NCBI GenBank assembly: GCA_014529385.2
Contig: CM043945.1
Location: 139,403,241 to 139,467,240, forward strand
DNA length: 64,000 bases
DNA from: Adiantum capillus-veneris
Taxonomy: Eukaryota; Streptophyta; Polypodiopsida; Polypodiales; Pteridaceae
Direction: 5' to 3'
The notes under the pieces are model-generated. The model made no database searches and was not told where the DNA came from. It worked only from the letters and a program-made list of their open reading frames with translations. Positions within the stretch are counted from its first letter, which is position 1. Each line of letters starts with the position of its first letter. The position numbers were made by a program, and so were the translations under genes. Shown piece by piece: positions 1-10,829 of this stretch.

Positions 1-92
1 CAAAAATGGGCTTTGTACTAACGGCGCGCAGAGGGGCATTCTAAAATTTTAGAATGCCTCCTCGCGCGCCTTTAGTAAAAAGCCCATTTTTG
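1..92. repeat. 92-bp near-perfect palindrome (foldback)
   Basis: Arms 1-42 and 51-92 are inverted copies matching at 36 of 42 positions. They are separated by an 8-bp AT centre that is itself palindromic. The outer arms start CAAAAATGGG and end CCCATTTTTG. It touches the window edge, so it may extend left. It could be a foldback/MITE-like element or a hairpin in the upstream part of the LTR relic that follows. No target duplication can be judged because the left flank is missing. Confidence 0.8.
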
Positions 93-479
93 GGGATTTT
101 TTGACATTTTTTGCCTCTCCGGATGTCGGAATGAGACAAGTAGACATTCGTTTTTAAGGTATTTTGGCGTTCCGGTTACATTGGTGGTGTCAAAATCCTC
201 AAAATCTATCACTATTTTACAGTTTGTGACTTTTCAACTTTCAGTGATGACGTAAGCTGCATTGAATGCGTCGCACTTGCCTCCTGAAAAAGACGCTCGC
301 ATTAAATAAAAAAGTGACCGTTTTCAAGGACGATTGGGAATATAAATCTACTTTTCAGAGTGTCTGGTTGTCCTTTTGGACGTACTCACAAGGTGCAAGT
401 GCATTTTAAAAAAAGTTTCTAGAGAGAGAAATACAATTTCTTACAAGGCCCTCCAAATGACCTCCGAAATTTTCTAATG

Positions 480-1470
480 TTTGTAATGAGTAGTTATTCT
501 AGTTTCAGAAGCCGGGGTGCAATGGCACTTCCAAATTGTAAATACAAAGCCATTTGACCCTTTTTAACCCCATTTTTGGTTAAACCTAAGGTAGCCTTAG
601 TATATAAGGTACCTAGGTCATTTTGTAAAGAAGACTTTTATCATAATCAAAACTTAGCGCTGCCGCCTACTCTGTGAGAGAGAGAAAGAGAGTGAGTGTG
701 AGCTTCATCCTCTCGCTACGCTCGGCTCGCTCAACACATTAGAGATCCAACTGCACCATTGTTGTAGGCTCGAGGAGAGCTACGCGACAACGCCAAGCAT
801 TCCACGCGAGACGAAGCACACACGCCGACGCATCTACGAGCTATTTGTGGCCGTAAGTGTATCAAACGATGTCTGTTTTTTGCGTGCTAGTAGTCTATAG
901 AATCGTGGCGACGTAAGCTACGCATAGGTACTCATAAATTTCAATTTCGGGCACTTTCAAAATTCTGTTCTCCTACGCGTTTTCTGTAGATGGGTTTAGA
1001 GTGAGGGTTTTGAGTGTAGAAGCTTAGGGACATGTGTATCCTAGTGAGGGGATGGTGTTCCTTAAGTTTTGTACGAATCTGGCATGATTAGGTGAGTTAC
1101 CTTCCGTATGCGTGTATGTGGCTAGGTGGTGTAGTTGAGAGCAGTGAGGTTCTTGATTGTGGTTTAGTTGGCCTTCCAGAGCGTTGTATGTGTAGGATGG
1201 TCTCAGCCTGACAAGGTCAAGAGATTTCTTCCGTGTGCCTATCGTGTCATCTGTGTCCTCGATTGACATTATGTTGATCTAGGTAGTGTTTGCATGCACT
1301 TCATGGGTGTGTGAGTTGCTCCCGTCCAACAATCACCTATGCACATATCAAATAAGGGAACGAACTTGGGAGTTCTGGAAGTAGCGAGTTTTGCGTCTTT
1401 GAGAGTGTTTGAAGTAGCAAGTTTTGAGTCTGTGGGTGCTGACGTTTTACATATGGACATATCGAATAAT
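480..1470 (+). mobile_element. Diverged LTR relic related to the 3' LTR of element B
   Basis: Several blocks run in the same order as in the LTR at 51723-53021: a TATA-like site, a tract starting near ACTCTGT with GAGAGAG, a GAGCTACGC block, a CTACGAGCT block, GGGCACTTT followed by a CCTACG(C/T)GTTT block, and a GTGCTGACG block near the end. No primer binding site or element body follows, so it looks like an old solo or cut LTR. The left border is uncertain and may lie before 480. Similarity was judged by eye. Confidence 0.5.
600..608 (+). promoter_or_regulatory. TATA-like box of the LTR relic
   Basis: The motif GTATATAAGG lies upstream of the GA-rich block, the place where the related LTR at 51723-53021 has its TATA-like site. 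This is a fossil promoter at best. Confidence 0.35.
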
Positions 1471-1879
1471 GGAAAAAACTCAAAAATTTCTAAAGAGGGA
1501 TTGCTTTCAAGCCTGTAATCAGAGGTGATTGTTTTAAATACAGAGGTGATTGTTTTAAATACTTTCGCAACTTACGATGTTGGATTCTTAAATTAGAAAA
1601 CTATTAGATCTCCCTTTAAAATATTGTCTTACTTGGATGGTAGGAAGTTGGAATTTAGGGTTTGTTCATGGTATGCAAACTGGCTCAAAGAGGGAGCAAG
1701 GTTGAAGAGGAAGAATAGCAAGCTTTGAGCCACAAAGTATAACTATATGCTTGTAAATTTGAGTGATAATTGGAGATTGATGACATCTGACAATGATCTT
1801 GAAAAGAAAAGGATCCCATTTGAAGTGATGTTCTTTGTTTGTTGAGGAGCGATGTGAATGCTTCTTTTGTTTCACGGAG

Positions 1880-1933
<54 letters not shown>

Positions 1934-3530
1934 AAGGTGGCCGCTTGCAAGTATGGATGCTCCTTGCTGCTCTCTCTCTACTTATGGATTCCCCCCATGC
2001 ATCTCTCGACATCACCTGCCATTGCCCCGTTCTCCTTTGCCTTGGGATCATACACATTTCAGGTGACCTTCCAAGCTGCGCTTTGTTTCCCTTTAACTAC
2101 TCACGGCCCACTTTCTGTACTCTTTGATGTCCTGTAACCTCAGAGGTTCACCATTCAGTATCCCCCTATATAACGTGCATTCATGGAGTATTGACAAAAC
2201 CCCTATTTTAACATGTCTAAATGAATAAAATGACCCCTTATTTTAGGGATTTCTTTCAAAATTGAATATAAAAACCCCTTTTTTCTGTTAAATTGCCTAA
2301 AATATTTTCATTTTAAAACCACTCCTATCAAAATCACGTTATACATTAACATGATTACATAGTGCACCCCCCAAACTGACTACAATAGCGGCCTTATTGT
2401 GTAGCGCCCCCTCATTTTTAATCAAGTCTACCTTCAAAAAATCTTGGCTTGATCCCCTTTCACATGCTCACGATTTCCGACTTCATCATGCCACATTTCA
2501 CACCTTTAATTGCCTTTCTACAACTCCACTTATGAAACTCCGGTGCTCTTGGTCTTCACTCTTCGAACTAAAAACCCATGCAAACTTCACATTAATTTTT
2601 AGTCAAACTCCAAGAGGAGTGTCACATGGATGAGGCTAAATGAAGAAGGCCTTGCATAGGCCTCCATAGCCAACATAGCCTGACCCCCTATTTTGGTCCT
2701 CACTACATGACATTCCTAACGAAATAATTTCTTATGTTGATAGTGAATGCAGTCGCAAACAAATATAACCATTCCATAGAAATGATAATCGGATGTTGAG
2801 ACCTCTACAAAGAGAGCCAACAACCGCCACGACTATCAACAAGCTTGAGCCGCAATTGCCCAGCATAGCCTTTGATTGGAGATTTGCTAGATGTTCAACT
2901 AAGTCCATTGAAAACTTCAAACTTGCCTAGTATATTGGTACACCCACTTTCTATATACAAGACAATACCATCAAGGTAGAAAGGGGAAAGGGGTATACAC
3001 CTAGAAGACACACAAGTGCCTCTCTATATCCCAAGATACACACAACACCTCAATGCACTAGGATTCACTTTAAAATCCACACCATCTCACCTGCACACAC
3101 CCGTCTTGGTGTAGCAACACGCACACACACTTATCTAAAAGCTCAAAAACATTCCACACCTGAACAACCTCTGTTCCACACCGCAAAGACACATCTACCT
3201 CTTTCTCTCTTTCACTTTGCAAACACGCGTTTCGCTTCAGGGTTGCACCCAACCACATCGCAGTAGGAGAAAGTTGGACTCACTTTTGGGCCTTTCAGTT
3301 GTAGAGAGAGAGTGGCGCTCGACCAATGAGGAAGAGGCTAACATTATGTTGAAAATCGACATTTTGGAGTCAAGATCTTGTAAAAAAAGAGATCAAATAT
3401 TATTTTTGTTCATCAAATTGCACAATTTCACGCTTTCAAGGCATAAATGTCCTAAGTCGTACTAACTCTGTATCGAGGAATTTTAGAACTTTCATTGAAG
3501 ACTCTATCTAGTATCTTTGTTCCCGCCCAA
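1471..3530. other. No gene recognised
   Basis: AT-rich sequence with only short open frames, none resembling a known family. It contains one (TC)n tract (1883-1930), and frames overlapping that tract are low-complexity artefacts. From about 3060 to 3260 the sequence is rich in CA/CT. Confidence 0.5.
1883..1930. repeat. (TC)24 microsatellite
   Basis: Uninterrupted TC dinucleotide tract of about 48 bp. It is one of at least ten GA/CT tracts in the window. Confidence 0.95.
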
Positions 3531-3559
3531 ATGTGACTTTGAGTAGCTCTACTTTCCTC

Positions 3560-4795
3560 TCAAAATTTTTTCCCTTTTTCATATTTACGTTAACCTTTCT
3601 GTGTATTGTACTGCACACCATGTCTACTTCTCGAAGGCCTAGCACTACCATTGACTCTGTTATAATTTTTAACAATTATACTATAGACGATCAAGCATGG
3701 ATACCATATCGAATAACTATCGAAAGTTAGGTTCTATTGCAAACTAGGAGGAGGAAGAGGAGGCAACGCAATGATTTTTTGGAGGCTTTCAAGGGACAAG
3801 TTAAAGAGTTTAAAGTGTGTGTACAAAGCAAGCGGGTGAAAGAGGTCCTCATACAACATGCTTTCCACCATGCAGACTTAAGGTTGCAAACATCTCCTCC
3901 CAGTTTTCCAAGGCATCAACCCAGCTGTAAGTTATTCTCAACATCTCTCTTAGTGCATGATTATATTCGAAGGTTAAGTGGTGGATATCATCTTTGGTAT
4001 GTATCAGATATTTATCCATCGAATATGACAGATTGACAACCAATTGAGAGCATAGTTGGGATTTTTGATGCTTTCCATGCGTTTTATGGTGAGCAAATGT
4101 ACCGAGGAAGACAACACAAGGAACTTGCAGATAATGGAATTTTATTTTATGAGAACCGAGAACTTCCATTGGTTGGGGTTGTGTAGCTACTTTGTCACTT
4201 CCATCCTTTGACAACAAGGATTGGTCCTTGCCAGCTTCACAAACTAGTGAAAGCTTTAGGAATAAGTTGTTTCAGGATATACAAAAGTCCCTCAAGTATT
4301 CAATTGCCACAAAAATAGTTCGTCTCGTACTATTTATGCCTCTTGAAGTGTTTGTAGATTTTTTTTCGATGAGCAAATAAGAACTACCGCAACAATGTTC
4401 ATTTGCAAGTCTGAGAGCTGTTTGGACTTTTTAGATGATAATTGGGATAGGAAACAATCACATAACAAAATCCCTATTTTGCAAAAGAACTCCATAATTT
4501 GCAAGTTCATTATAAGCTCTCAAAATTTCTTAGTATCGTTTTAATATATTAGATATCATCTTCTTAGTGGGCAGCTTATTCCACTCGACCAAGATACAGA
4601 GAACAGCCTCGAGAACAAAGCTCTACTTTCGAGACAGCTTACATACTGTGATGGAGACAATATCAAGCAAAACTCTTGCACAACTCAGGTTAGATCTTAC
4701 ATGTGAGGAACTTCCGCTTTTGTCAGAATTGTATGCATTCAGTCTCAACAATAGAAAGGTGCTTACTAAATCGATAAATTTTGATTGTCTTTAAT
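3560..4795 (+). other. Degenerate coding-like region, family unknown
   Basis: Plus-strand frames at 3533-3730, 3737-4036, 4192-4380 and 4567-4794 follow one another with protein-like composition. Examples are a frame around 4060-4185 reading GIFDAFHAFYGEQMYRG and one reading FRNKLFQDIQKSLKYS near 4260. They switch reading frame and contain stops between them, which suggests an old coding sequence or exons I cannot place. I do not recognise the family. The minus-strand frame over 3849-4217 is probably a shadow of this region. Confidence 0.25.
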
Positions 4796-5107
4796 ACATT
4801 AAGACAGAATCTAATTTTTTTTTATTTTCAGATTCCAAGACGCAAGGAGAAAACAACATTGTGCAAGGAGTCACTGACAAATACACTTCACTTAATTTCT
4901 TCCACTGGAAGCTAGGTCACATACCTTGTGCACGCAAAGAGCTTTGATTCGATGCAAACCATGATGTACTCTTCAAAATGACGAATGCAGAGACACTTTG
5001 TGGTGGTCAAACAATGTTTCAAAAATGTACATTTTCATTGTTTCAAAACTTTACATATTGTACTGTTTCTGTCAAGATTTATACAAGTAAATTGCTCCCT
5101 TTCCCTG

Positions 5108-6330
5108 CTATTTTCCTCTCCCCCGGTTTGCGCCACTCGTCCCTTGTCCTCTCCCCCGGTTTGTGCCCCTCGTCCCTTGCCCTCTTCTCCGGTTGCTCCC
5201 CTGCCCTCTGCTCCAGTTGTTGCTACTTCTGCCTCTGGGGACGCTGGTCTCGGGCATCCTTTCGCATTGCTCAAAATCATGGGCCTCTTCCATGGCTTCC
5301 CATGCTTCTTGCTCTTGTGAAGCTTCCCTTTGTTCTTGCTCTTGCCGTCGACGTGTAGCCCATTCCTCTACTTCTGCGACGTCTGCATAATATTGATTTA
5401 TTGCTCCTTGCATATTTCGAACTTCTTCTTGAGTCTGATTGTGGCGTTGCGTCATTTTGTTAATGCAAGCCTCTTCGAACTCCTCAAATATCGCCGCTTC
5501 CTCTCTTGTGCGTTTGTTTACCGAGATTATAATATGTTGGATGGCCATTACAGAAAAATGTCGCACATCGTTGGGAGTGTAGTTATGTAATCGAAGTTCC
5601 TGTAGAAGCGTGATATAGACATTTGTTGATTCATACAAACATTGCAGCAACAAACAATGAAACAACACGATTAATTACGTTCGGTACATCCATAATTTGA
5701 CTGAGGAGCAATAGGGCATTCAAACAGGTTCTCCAGCCACAGCTATAGTCATCAGTCTGCGTGGGCATGGTTACTTGTTCGTGCCGGACGGTATTTTCTA
5801 GATCATGTTCTAACAAAACATGCTCTACACAGCATATAAGTTTTTTTGCGGCACTACATACATAACCACTTGAGTCAGCAACACATTACAAAGAGACGCT
5901 GCTTTCCAAATGTACCCAAATGGGCCTTACGTTTTTACATGACCATGGAACGCCCTGCTTTGCCCGGAGTTTGCATAGTAAACAATCTTAGCTTCCATGT
6001 CAAATAACATCAGACTCCAATGATCACTACAAAGACACCATAAAAGATGAGGAGAGATTCTAAATGCAACATGTTTTTTACAAGGCAAGAAAAAACTCAC
6101 CATTGATTGTATGCAGTGACCAGATAGCGCACTAGATCAAAGTTGACTCTCCTAAACCAGTTCATCCGACTCAAAAAGGGAACTGAGTTGTTCTACAGAT
6201 AAGGTGATATCAGCGGATCTATTACGTATACTTTGTCTTGAACCTCAGGGGGCAGAAGCGAGACAGCTAACATGAATAAATGGTAGAGATTAGACTTGAG
6301 GTATTTCAGCGGGCTGTCACTGCCACAAAC
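5108..6330 (-). CDS. Ulp1/SENP-like cysteine protease (C48), partial, multi-exon
   Basis: Proteases of this family remove SUMO or related tags from proteins, and relatives occur in plant transposons. Reading leftward on the minus strand, exons are about 6330-6101, 6026-5931, 5853-5667 and 5599-5108. The GT-AG introns between them keep the frame through CDHWSLMLFDME and TAAKKLICCVEH. The catalytic His lies in DHW, and the Gln and Cys in PTQTDDYSCGW. The usual YY-D-S aspartate reads Asn (YYANS). The first exon has one in-frame TAG at CTGTAG, which could instead be a splice acceptor. The C-terminus (5108-5400) is E/Q/R-rich and then RG-repeat rich. The 5' end is not found, because the frame runs into a hairpin repeat at 6330. 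It may be a host gene or a transposon-borne one. Confidence 0.7.
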
Positions 6331-6537
6331 CCATGAGTCAATACCGAGTAAGTGGGGCAGCTATCGAATTCCATCCGCCACTGACTCGCTTGGTATTGAC
6401 CCATGTCTTAATGGTAGTGAGCCATTATAAAGAAAAACTTGACGACTGCCGCCGCAAAGACATGGGTCAATACCGAGCGAGTAGTACCACTATCCAATTC
6501 CATAAGCCACTATCTAGCTTGGTATTGACCCATGTCT
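6329..6537. repeat. Hairpin repeats, array 1 (two units)
   Basis: Two palindromic units, 6329-6407 and 6459-6537, each start near CATGGGTCAATACCGAG and end near CTTGGTATTGACCCATG. Each could fold into a stem of about 20-30 bp. The core is a variant of the hairpin found in the arrays at 7788, 9800 and 11155. Confidence 0.85.
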
Positions 6538-6849
6538 CGGTAGAGACCCATTTAATGAACCAAACGTGACTTTTAAAGAGCATGATAATTACCACAAAGA
6601 AACATTGATGACTTCATTTGTTGCGTTGGAGTTGGTGAAACTATGCATGCACAGGAAGCCTTGATGATCGAGGTTGAAAATGCACGCCTCCTCTGACCTT
6701 CCAGGCAGCAGTATCTATGCATGCAGAGGCGCTGAGCTGAACAAAAATCTCAACTCCTCTTCATTATCTTTGTTGATTTTCTCTAAAATAATTCACTCAT
6801 CTGATACGTTGGATGGCCCTTGTGATGCAGAGCCTTGCCCTTGCCTTTA

Positions 6850-7720
6850 TTGAGCTGGCTCCCTAGCTGCCTCAGGCTCCTCCCTAACATCCGTAGGGTC
6901 CTCCCTAATAGGCACACGCTCCGGATCATTTTCCTTCAAAATTGGTTCCTCCATAGATGCCTCAGGGTCCACCCTAGCCTGCTCTTGCCCCTCATCATCC
7001 CTTATTGGCTACGGATCCTCCATGACTTGCTCATTTTGGTGTCTAGCTTTCTCCTCGTTAACTGTTTCTGTTTCTTCCATGAATGCCTCAGGCTCCACTC
7101 TCGCTTGCTCATGCCCCTCTACAGCTATCTCAGCTTGCCCATCTGTGTCATTTCTCTCCACTCGTGATCGGGACCTTCTGCTGTTTGTTTCAGCCCTAAA
7201 CGGACCTTCTGCTGCTTGTTTCAGCCCTAAATAGCTCTGTCTATCGTGCACGAGGATGGAGGGGGGGGATGTTGAGAATATCCATGGTTCTACTATCACG
7301 AGTAGAATATCCATGGTTCTACTATCACGAGTAGGCACTGGCTGAAGTAACCCATCGTAGCGGGAACGCAGCCTCCAAAGAGTATCAAAATCCCGCGGCA
7401 TGATAGTAACGCGGTGTGCATGGGAGGCCATGATATATCCGTTCGTCGTCCCCGCTGAAGAATTCCACGAGGTAGTCTTCTGCAATTTCTTAAAGGCAGA
7501 GTAGTGCACTACTGGTCCATCACATGCCGACTCTCCACTGCTTGCAAATCTCCCGCACTAGTCGCTCAAAAGGGAGACGTGGAATAGCAGGTTGAACGTG
7601 TCATTCTATCCTGCGCAGCTCTTGCAGTACACCTCTGTGCGCCTCATATCAGCGTCTTCTTGCTTGAGCAGTCAAAGATTCACTTGTTGCCCTCCTAGCC
7701 GTGGCCTTTACACGAGGCAT
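6850..7720 (-). pseudogene. Histone H3/CENH3-like gene with acidic C-terminal tail, decayed
   Basis: From an ATG at 7720 the minus strand reads MPRVKATARRAT, like an H3 tail. It continues with HRGVLQELRRIE, LPFERLVREI (H3: LPFQRLVREI), WTSSALLCL, AEDYLVEFFSG and, one frame over, MASHAHRVTIMPRDF (H3: HAKRVTIMPKDI). This covers the whole histone fold. In-frame TGA (three) and TAA (one) codons mostly sit where CGA or CAA would be expected, and one frameshift lies before YIMASHAH. The Trp at WTSSAL and the AEDYL block recall centromeric H3 (WTAEAL, AEDYLV) more than canonical H3. Beyond the fold is a tail of about 100-150 residues with repeated EQARVEPEAFMEE-like acidic units (down to about 6850), which normal H3 lacks. 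It sits between two hairpin arrays. Confidence 0.7.
7169..7336. repeat. Two local tandem duplications in the H3-like tail
   Basis: A unit of about 31 bp containing GGACCTTCTGCTG is duplicated at 7169-7231, and a unit of about 30 bp containing CCATGGTTCTACTATCACG is duplicated at 7277-7336. Both lie in the C-terminal extension of the H3-like gene, which lengthened by slippage. Confidence 0.8.
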
Positions 7721-7787
7721 CTCTACAAAAAGCATAACACCAAAAGACAATTCATTTGTCAGCGAAGGGACTTCAAATTTTAGAAAA

Positions 7788-8815
7788 GGTCAGTACCAAG
7801 AAAACAGGTGCATCGGAAAGAGTTTGCCTTCCCTTCTTCGCTCGGTAGTGACCTCAAGAAATAGTAATAGTAGACATCACTTATATTTTTTGAGGTCAGT
7901 ACCAAGCGAACAGGTGCATCGGAAAGAGTTTGCCTTCCCTTATTTGCTCGGTAATGACCTCAGTAAATAGTAATAGCAGACATCACTTATATTTTCTGAG
8001 GTCAGTACCAAGCGAACAACTGCATCGGAAAGAGTTTTCCTTCCCTTATTCGCTTGGTAATGACCTCTGTAATTAGTAATAGCAGACATCACTTATATTT
8101 TCTAAGGTCAGTACCAAGCAAACAGCTGTATCGGAAAGAGTTTGCCTTCCCTTATTCGCTCGGTAATGACCTCAGGAAATAGTAATAGCAGACATCACTT
8201 ATATTTTTTTAGGTCAGTACCAAGAGAACAGGTGCATCGGAAAGAGTTTGCCTTCCCTTATTTGCTCTATAATGACTCAGGAAATAGTAATAGCAGACAT
8301 CATTTATATTTTATGAGGTCAGTACCAAGTGAACAAGTGCATCGAAAAGAGTTTTCCTTCCCTTATTCGCTCTGTAATGACTCAAAAAATAGTAATAGCA
8401 GACATCACTTATATTTTCTGAGGTCAGTACCAAGCGAATAGGTGCATCGGAAAGAGTTTGCCTTCCCTTATTCGCTTGGTAGTGATCTCTAAAAATAGTA
8501 ATAGCAGACATCGCTTATATTTTCCGAGGTCAGTACTAAGCGAACAGGTGCATCAAAAAGAGTTTGAATTCCCTTATTCGCTCGGTAGTGACCTCAGAAA
8601 ATAGTAATAGCAGACATCACTTATATTTCCTGAGGTCAATACCAAGGGAATAGGTGCATCGGAAAGAGTTTGCCTTCCTTTATTCGCTTGGTAGTGACCT
8701 CATAAAATAGTAATAGCAGACATCACTTATATTTTCCGAGGTCAATACCAAGCGAACAGGTTTGCATCCCCTGCAAAAAAATACCTTATTGGCTTGGTAG
8801 TAATCTCAAAAAAGT
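7788..8815. repeat. Hairpin repeats, array 2 (about ten tandem units of ~105 bp)
   Basis: Units start at about 7788, 7892, 7998, 8104, 8211, 8315, 8420, 8526, 8632 and 8738. Each has a left arm near GAGGTCAGTACCAAGCGAAC, a loop with GCATCGGAAAGAGTTTGCC, and a right arm near TTCGCTTGGTAGTGACCTC. The units are joined by a conserved spacer with AGTAATAGCAGACATCAC. Both arms vary between units, and differences in one arm (e.g. AAGCGAA versus AAGAGAA) are not always matched in the other. Confidence 0.92.
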
Positions 8816-9136
8816 GTAATAGCAAGCGAAGAGATTTTCATCCCCTGCAAAAAAATACCAATGTAAAGGAGACGTTTAAGTCCATGCGGTCCTAATTCTC
8901 ATGTCACTCCCTCCAATCACCTCCCCTAATCTAGGGGGGGTGGTACCATTGCTTCTCTCTCCCACGTCTACCTCTCATGAAACCGCATGGTGGTACAACC
9001 CCTCACAGACCACTCATAAGCCAGAACCCAGGCTCTGCTTTTTAGGCATGTCCAGCTAGTCTATTTAACGAGCAATTTTTTCAGAACCTCCCTCGGGGTT
9101 TCGCAGAACAACTACAAGAAGCTTAGGATAGTGGTG
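8816..9136. other. No gene recognised
   Basis: Sequence between hairpin array 2 and the two-exon gene. A stretch around 8860-9000 contains a short G run (GGGGGGG near 8934) and CT-rich text. A promoter for the downstream gene might lie here, but no clear TATA box was identified. Confidence 0.4.
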
Positions 9137-9646
9137 ATGCCTTTCCAAGGTATACTCCGCAGCACCAACAACACCGCATCCGGGGTCTCCTCAGGAGGTA
9201 CCCCCTTGGCCCTCCCCCTGATGTTACCCTTAATGTTCTCGACCGACACAGCCAGGGAGTGGCTGCTGTCAACACGGGAGTCAATTCTAGAGGTAAGCTG
9301 CTAGTAATTCTTTGCTTTCTGCTCCAATTTCCAAGATCCTAGTTTGAAGATCTTATTTGCTAAATGCTCTGTGCAGGATGCTAGCCTGAAGCTGGAACAA
9401 ATGCTGATCATTAGGCACAGGATCTCAATCCTTAAAGACTCTCTGGAAGCAAGAAGGCCTGAAGACCTGCAAGGATTGCTCGCCGAGAATGGCTCTATAG
9501 AGGCTATCTATAATTGGCTACAAGAGATGAAGGATGAAGTGCTTGAGCTAGCCAGTAAATATGAGGAAGCCATTAACTTTCCCAACAGGCTTCAGAAAGA
9601 GTCTGACTATGAAGGAAAAAGACTACATGGTTATTTCGAACCCTAA
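9137..9646 (+). CDS. Small two-exon gene, helical protein of unknown function
   Basis: Exon 1 is 9137-9292 (ATG, 52 codons) and exon 2 is 9377-9646. The 84-bp intron starts GTAAGC and ends TGTGCAG. Splicing keeps the frame (RESILE then DASLKLEQM) and gives about 141 residues. The first third is S/T/P/L-rich, and the rest looks strongly helical and charged (SILKDSLEARRPEDLQ, WLQEMKDEVLELASKYEE), suggesting a short coiled coil. No family was recognised. The clean splice sites and continuous frame favour a real gene. It lies between hairpin arrays 2 and 3 and is transcribed away from the protease and H3-like genes. Confidence 0.5.
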
Positions 9647-9799
9647 ACCCCCAAAAATTAGTAGGCCACTCTTTGTAAAGTCTGAAACTTGGCCTTTGCG
9701 CCTGTCCCTAGTGTTTTCTAACTCAAAACCCGGTGTTATGCTGTAATTTTGTTTCTCCTTATAAATTCAAAACGAGTATTTGGTAAGAAAACCCTGAAC

Positions 9800-10055
9800 C
9801 CGCAACAAACAGGGTTTACCTTCCCCTTATTTGCTTAGTATTGACCTCTGTACTAGTAGACATCACTTAACTTTTCTTTTGGTCAGTACCAAGCGAACAG
9901 GGGCATCGAACTAAGTGGCCTTCCCTTATTCGCTTGGTACTGACCAAGGAAAAGTGTAAAAGAAAACATCCTATGGTAAAGATGATGGTCAGTACCAAGA
10001 GAACAGGTGCAGCAAACAGGGTTTACCTTCCTTTATTCGCCTGGTACTGACTACA
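9800..10055. repeat. Hairpin repeats, array 3
   Basis: A partial unit ends near 9848. Full units lie at 9881-9946 and 9987-10052, with arms GGTCAGTACCAAGCGAAC and TTCGCTTGGTACTGACC. The stems are more perfect than in array 2, because the right arm has TACTGACC matching the left GGTCAGTA. The spacer again carries TAGACATCAC. Confidence 0.88.
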
Positions 10056-10463
10056 CAAAATACAAGTGCATAGAAGGGTAGTAAGTAGCATACCTCTTCA
10101 CTGTGTGTAGAGTTCTGCATCACTAAAGCACTGCAGAACAGGAGTAAGAGAAGGATGCATAAGAGTAAGAGGTGATGGAGTTGGGATGGTTTGCTTACCG
10201 CGTAGCATCGATGGGGGTAGAGTTAATTAGAATTATGCGTAGTAGAGGACGCGAAAAGAGGCACAATAGTTGAGATGTTTGGCGGGGTACTATCTCTAAA
10301 CTTAGAATGCTTACCTCGGGGAGGGTGACAGCTTCACTTATACGCGAGATTGTGGTTGGTAAATCGTACTGCATGGGAATCTGAGACCATTTATTACTGG
10401 TTGTCCTTGTGAGCGCAGCCCACGTGCCTTTTTGAGTGATTGTTTAGGGTCAGATAAAAGCCA
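10056..10463. other. No gene recognised
   Basis: About 400 bp between hairpin array 3 and the 122-bp tandem repeat, with only short open frames and no recognised motif. Confidence 0.4.
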
Positions 10464-10829
10464 ATCGCCCTTGCAGTCGCCATCTCCATCTCCAAGTGGA
10501 ACAAACAGATCGCCGCTACCTTTGCCTTTTTTGCGCTCTTCCCCTTGGCCAACTCTCGTGATCCTGCGTTTAGAGTCACACGTCGATCGCCCTTGCAGTC
10601 GCCGTCTCCATCTCCAAGTAGAACAAATAGATCGCCATTGCCTTTGCATTTTCTGCGCTCTTCCCCTTGGCCACCTGTCGTGATCCTGCGTTGAGAGTCA
10701 AACGTCGATCGCCCTTGCAGTCACCATCTGCATGTCCAAGTAGAACAAACAGATTGCCATTGCCTTTGCATTTTTTGCGCTCTTCCCCTTGGCCACCTCT
10801 CGTGATCCTTCGTTGAGTGACCTCCACTT
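10464..10829. repeat. Three tandem copies of a 122-bp unit
   Basis: The block ATCGCCCTTGCAGTC recurs at 10464, 10586 and 10708, exactly 122 bp apart. Each is followed by a shared unit with TCCAAGTAGAACAAA and GCGCTCTTCCCCTTGGCCA. Frames on both strands in this stretch follow the repeat and are not convincing genes. Confidence 0.92.

Noticed and set aside
1666-1950. Open frames across the (TC)n tract on both strands
   Set aside because: Low-complexity R/E or L/S runs produced by the dinucleotide tract. No protein family signal.
6850-7720. Stops in the H3-like gene repaired by U-to-C RNA editing
   Set aside because: Such editing in ferns and hornworts is known for organellar transcripts. This is a nuclear region and there is also a frameshift, so decay is the simpler view.
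8142-8511. Protein frames across hairpin array 2
   Set aside because: Periodic peptides (RSVPSEQVHRKEFAFPYLL type) simply reflect the 105-bp repeat.
7788-8815. CRISPR-like array
   Set aside because: Both the repeat and the spacer are conserved from unit to unit, each unit is a palindrome, and the sequence is a plant nuclear genome. It is a tandem hairpin repeat.
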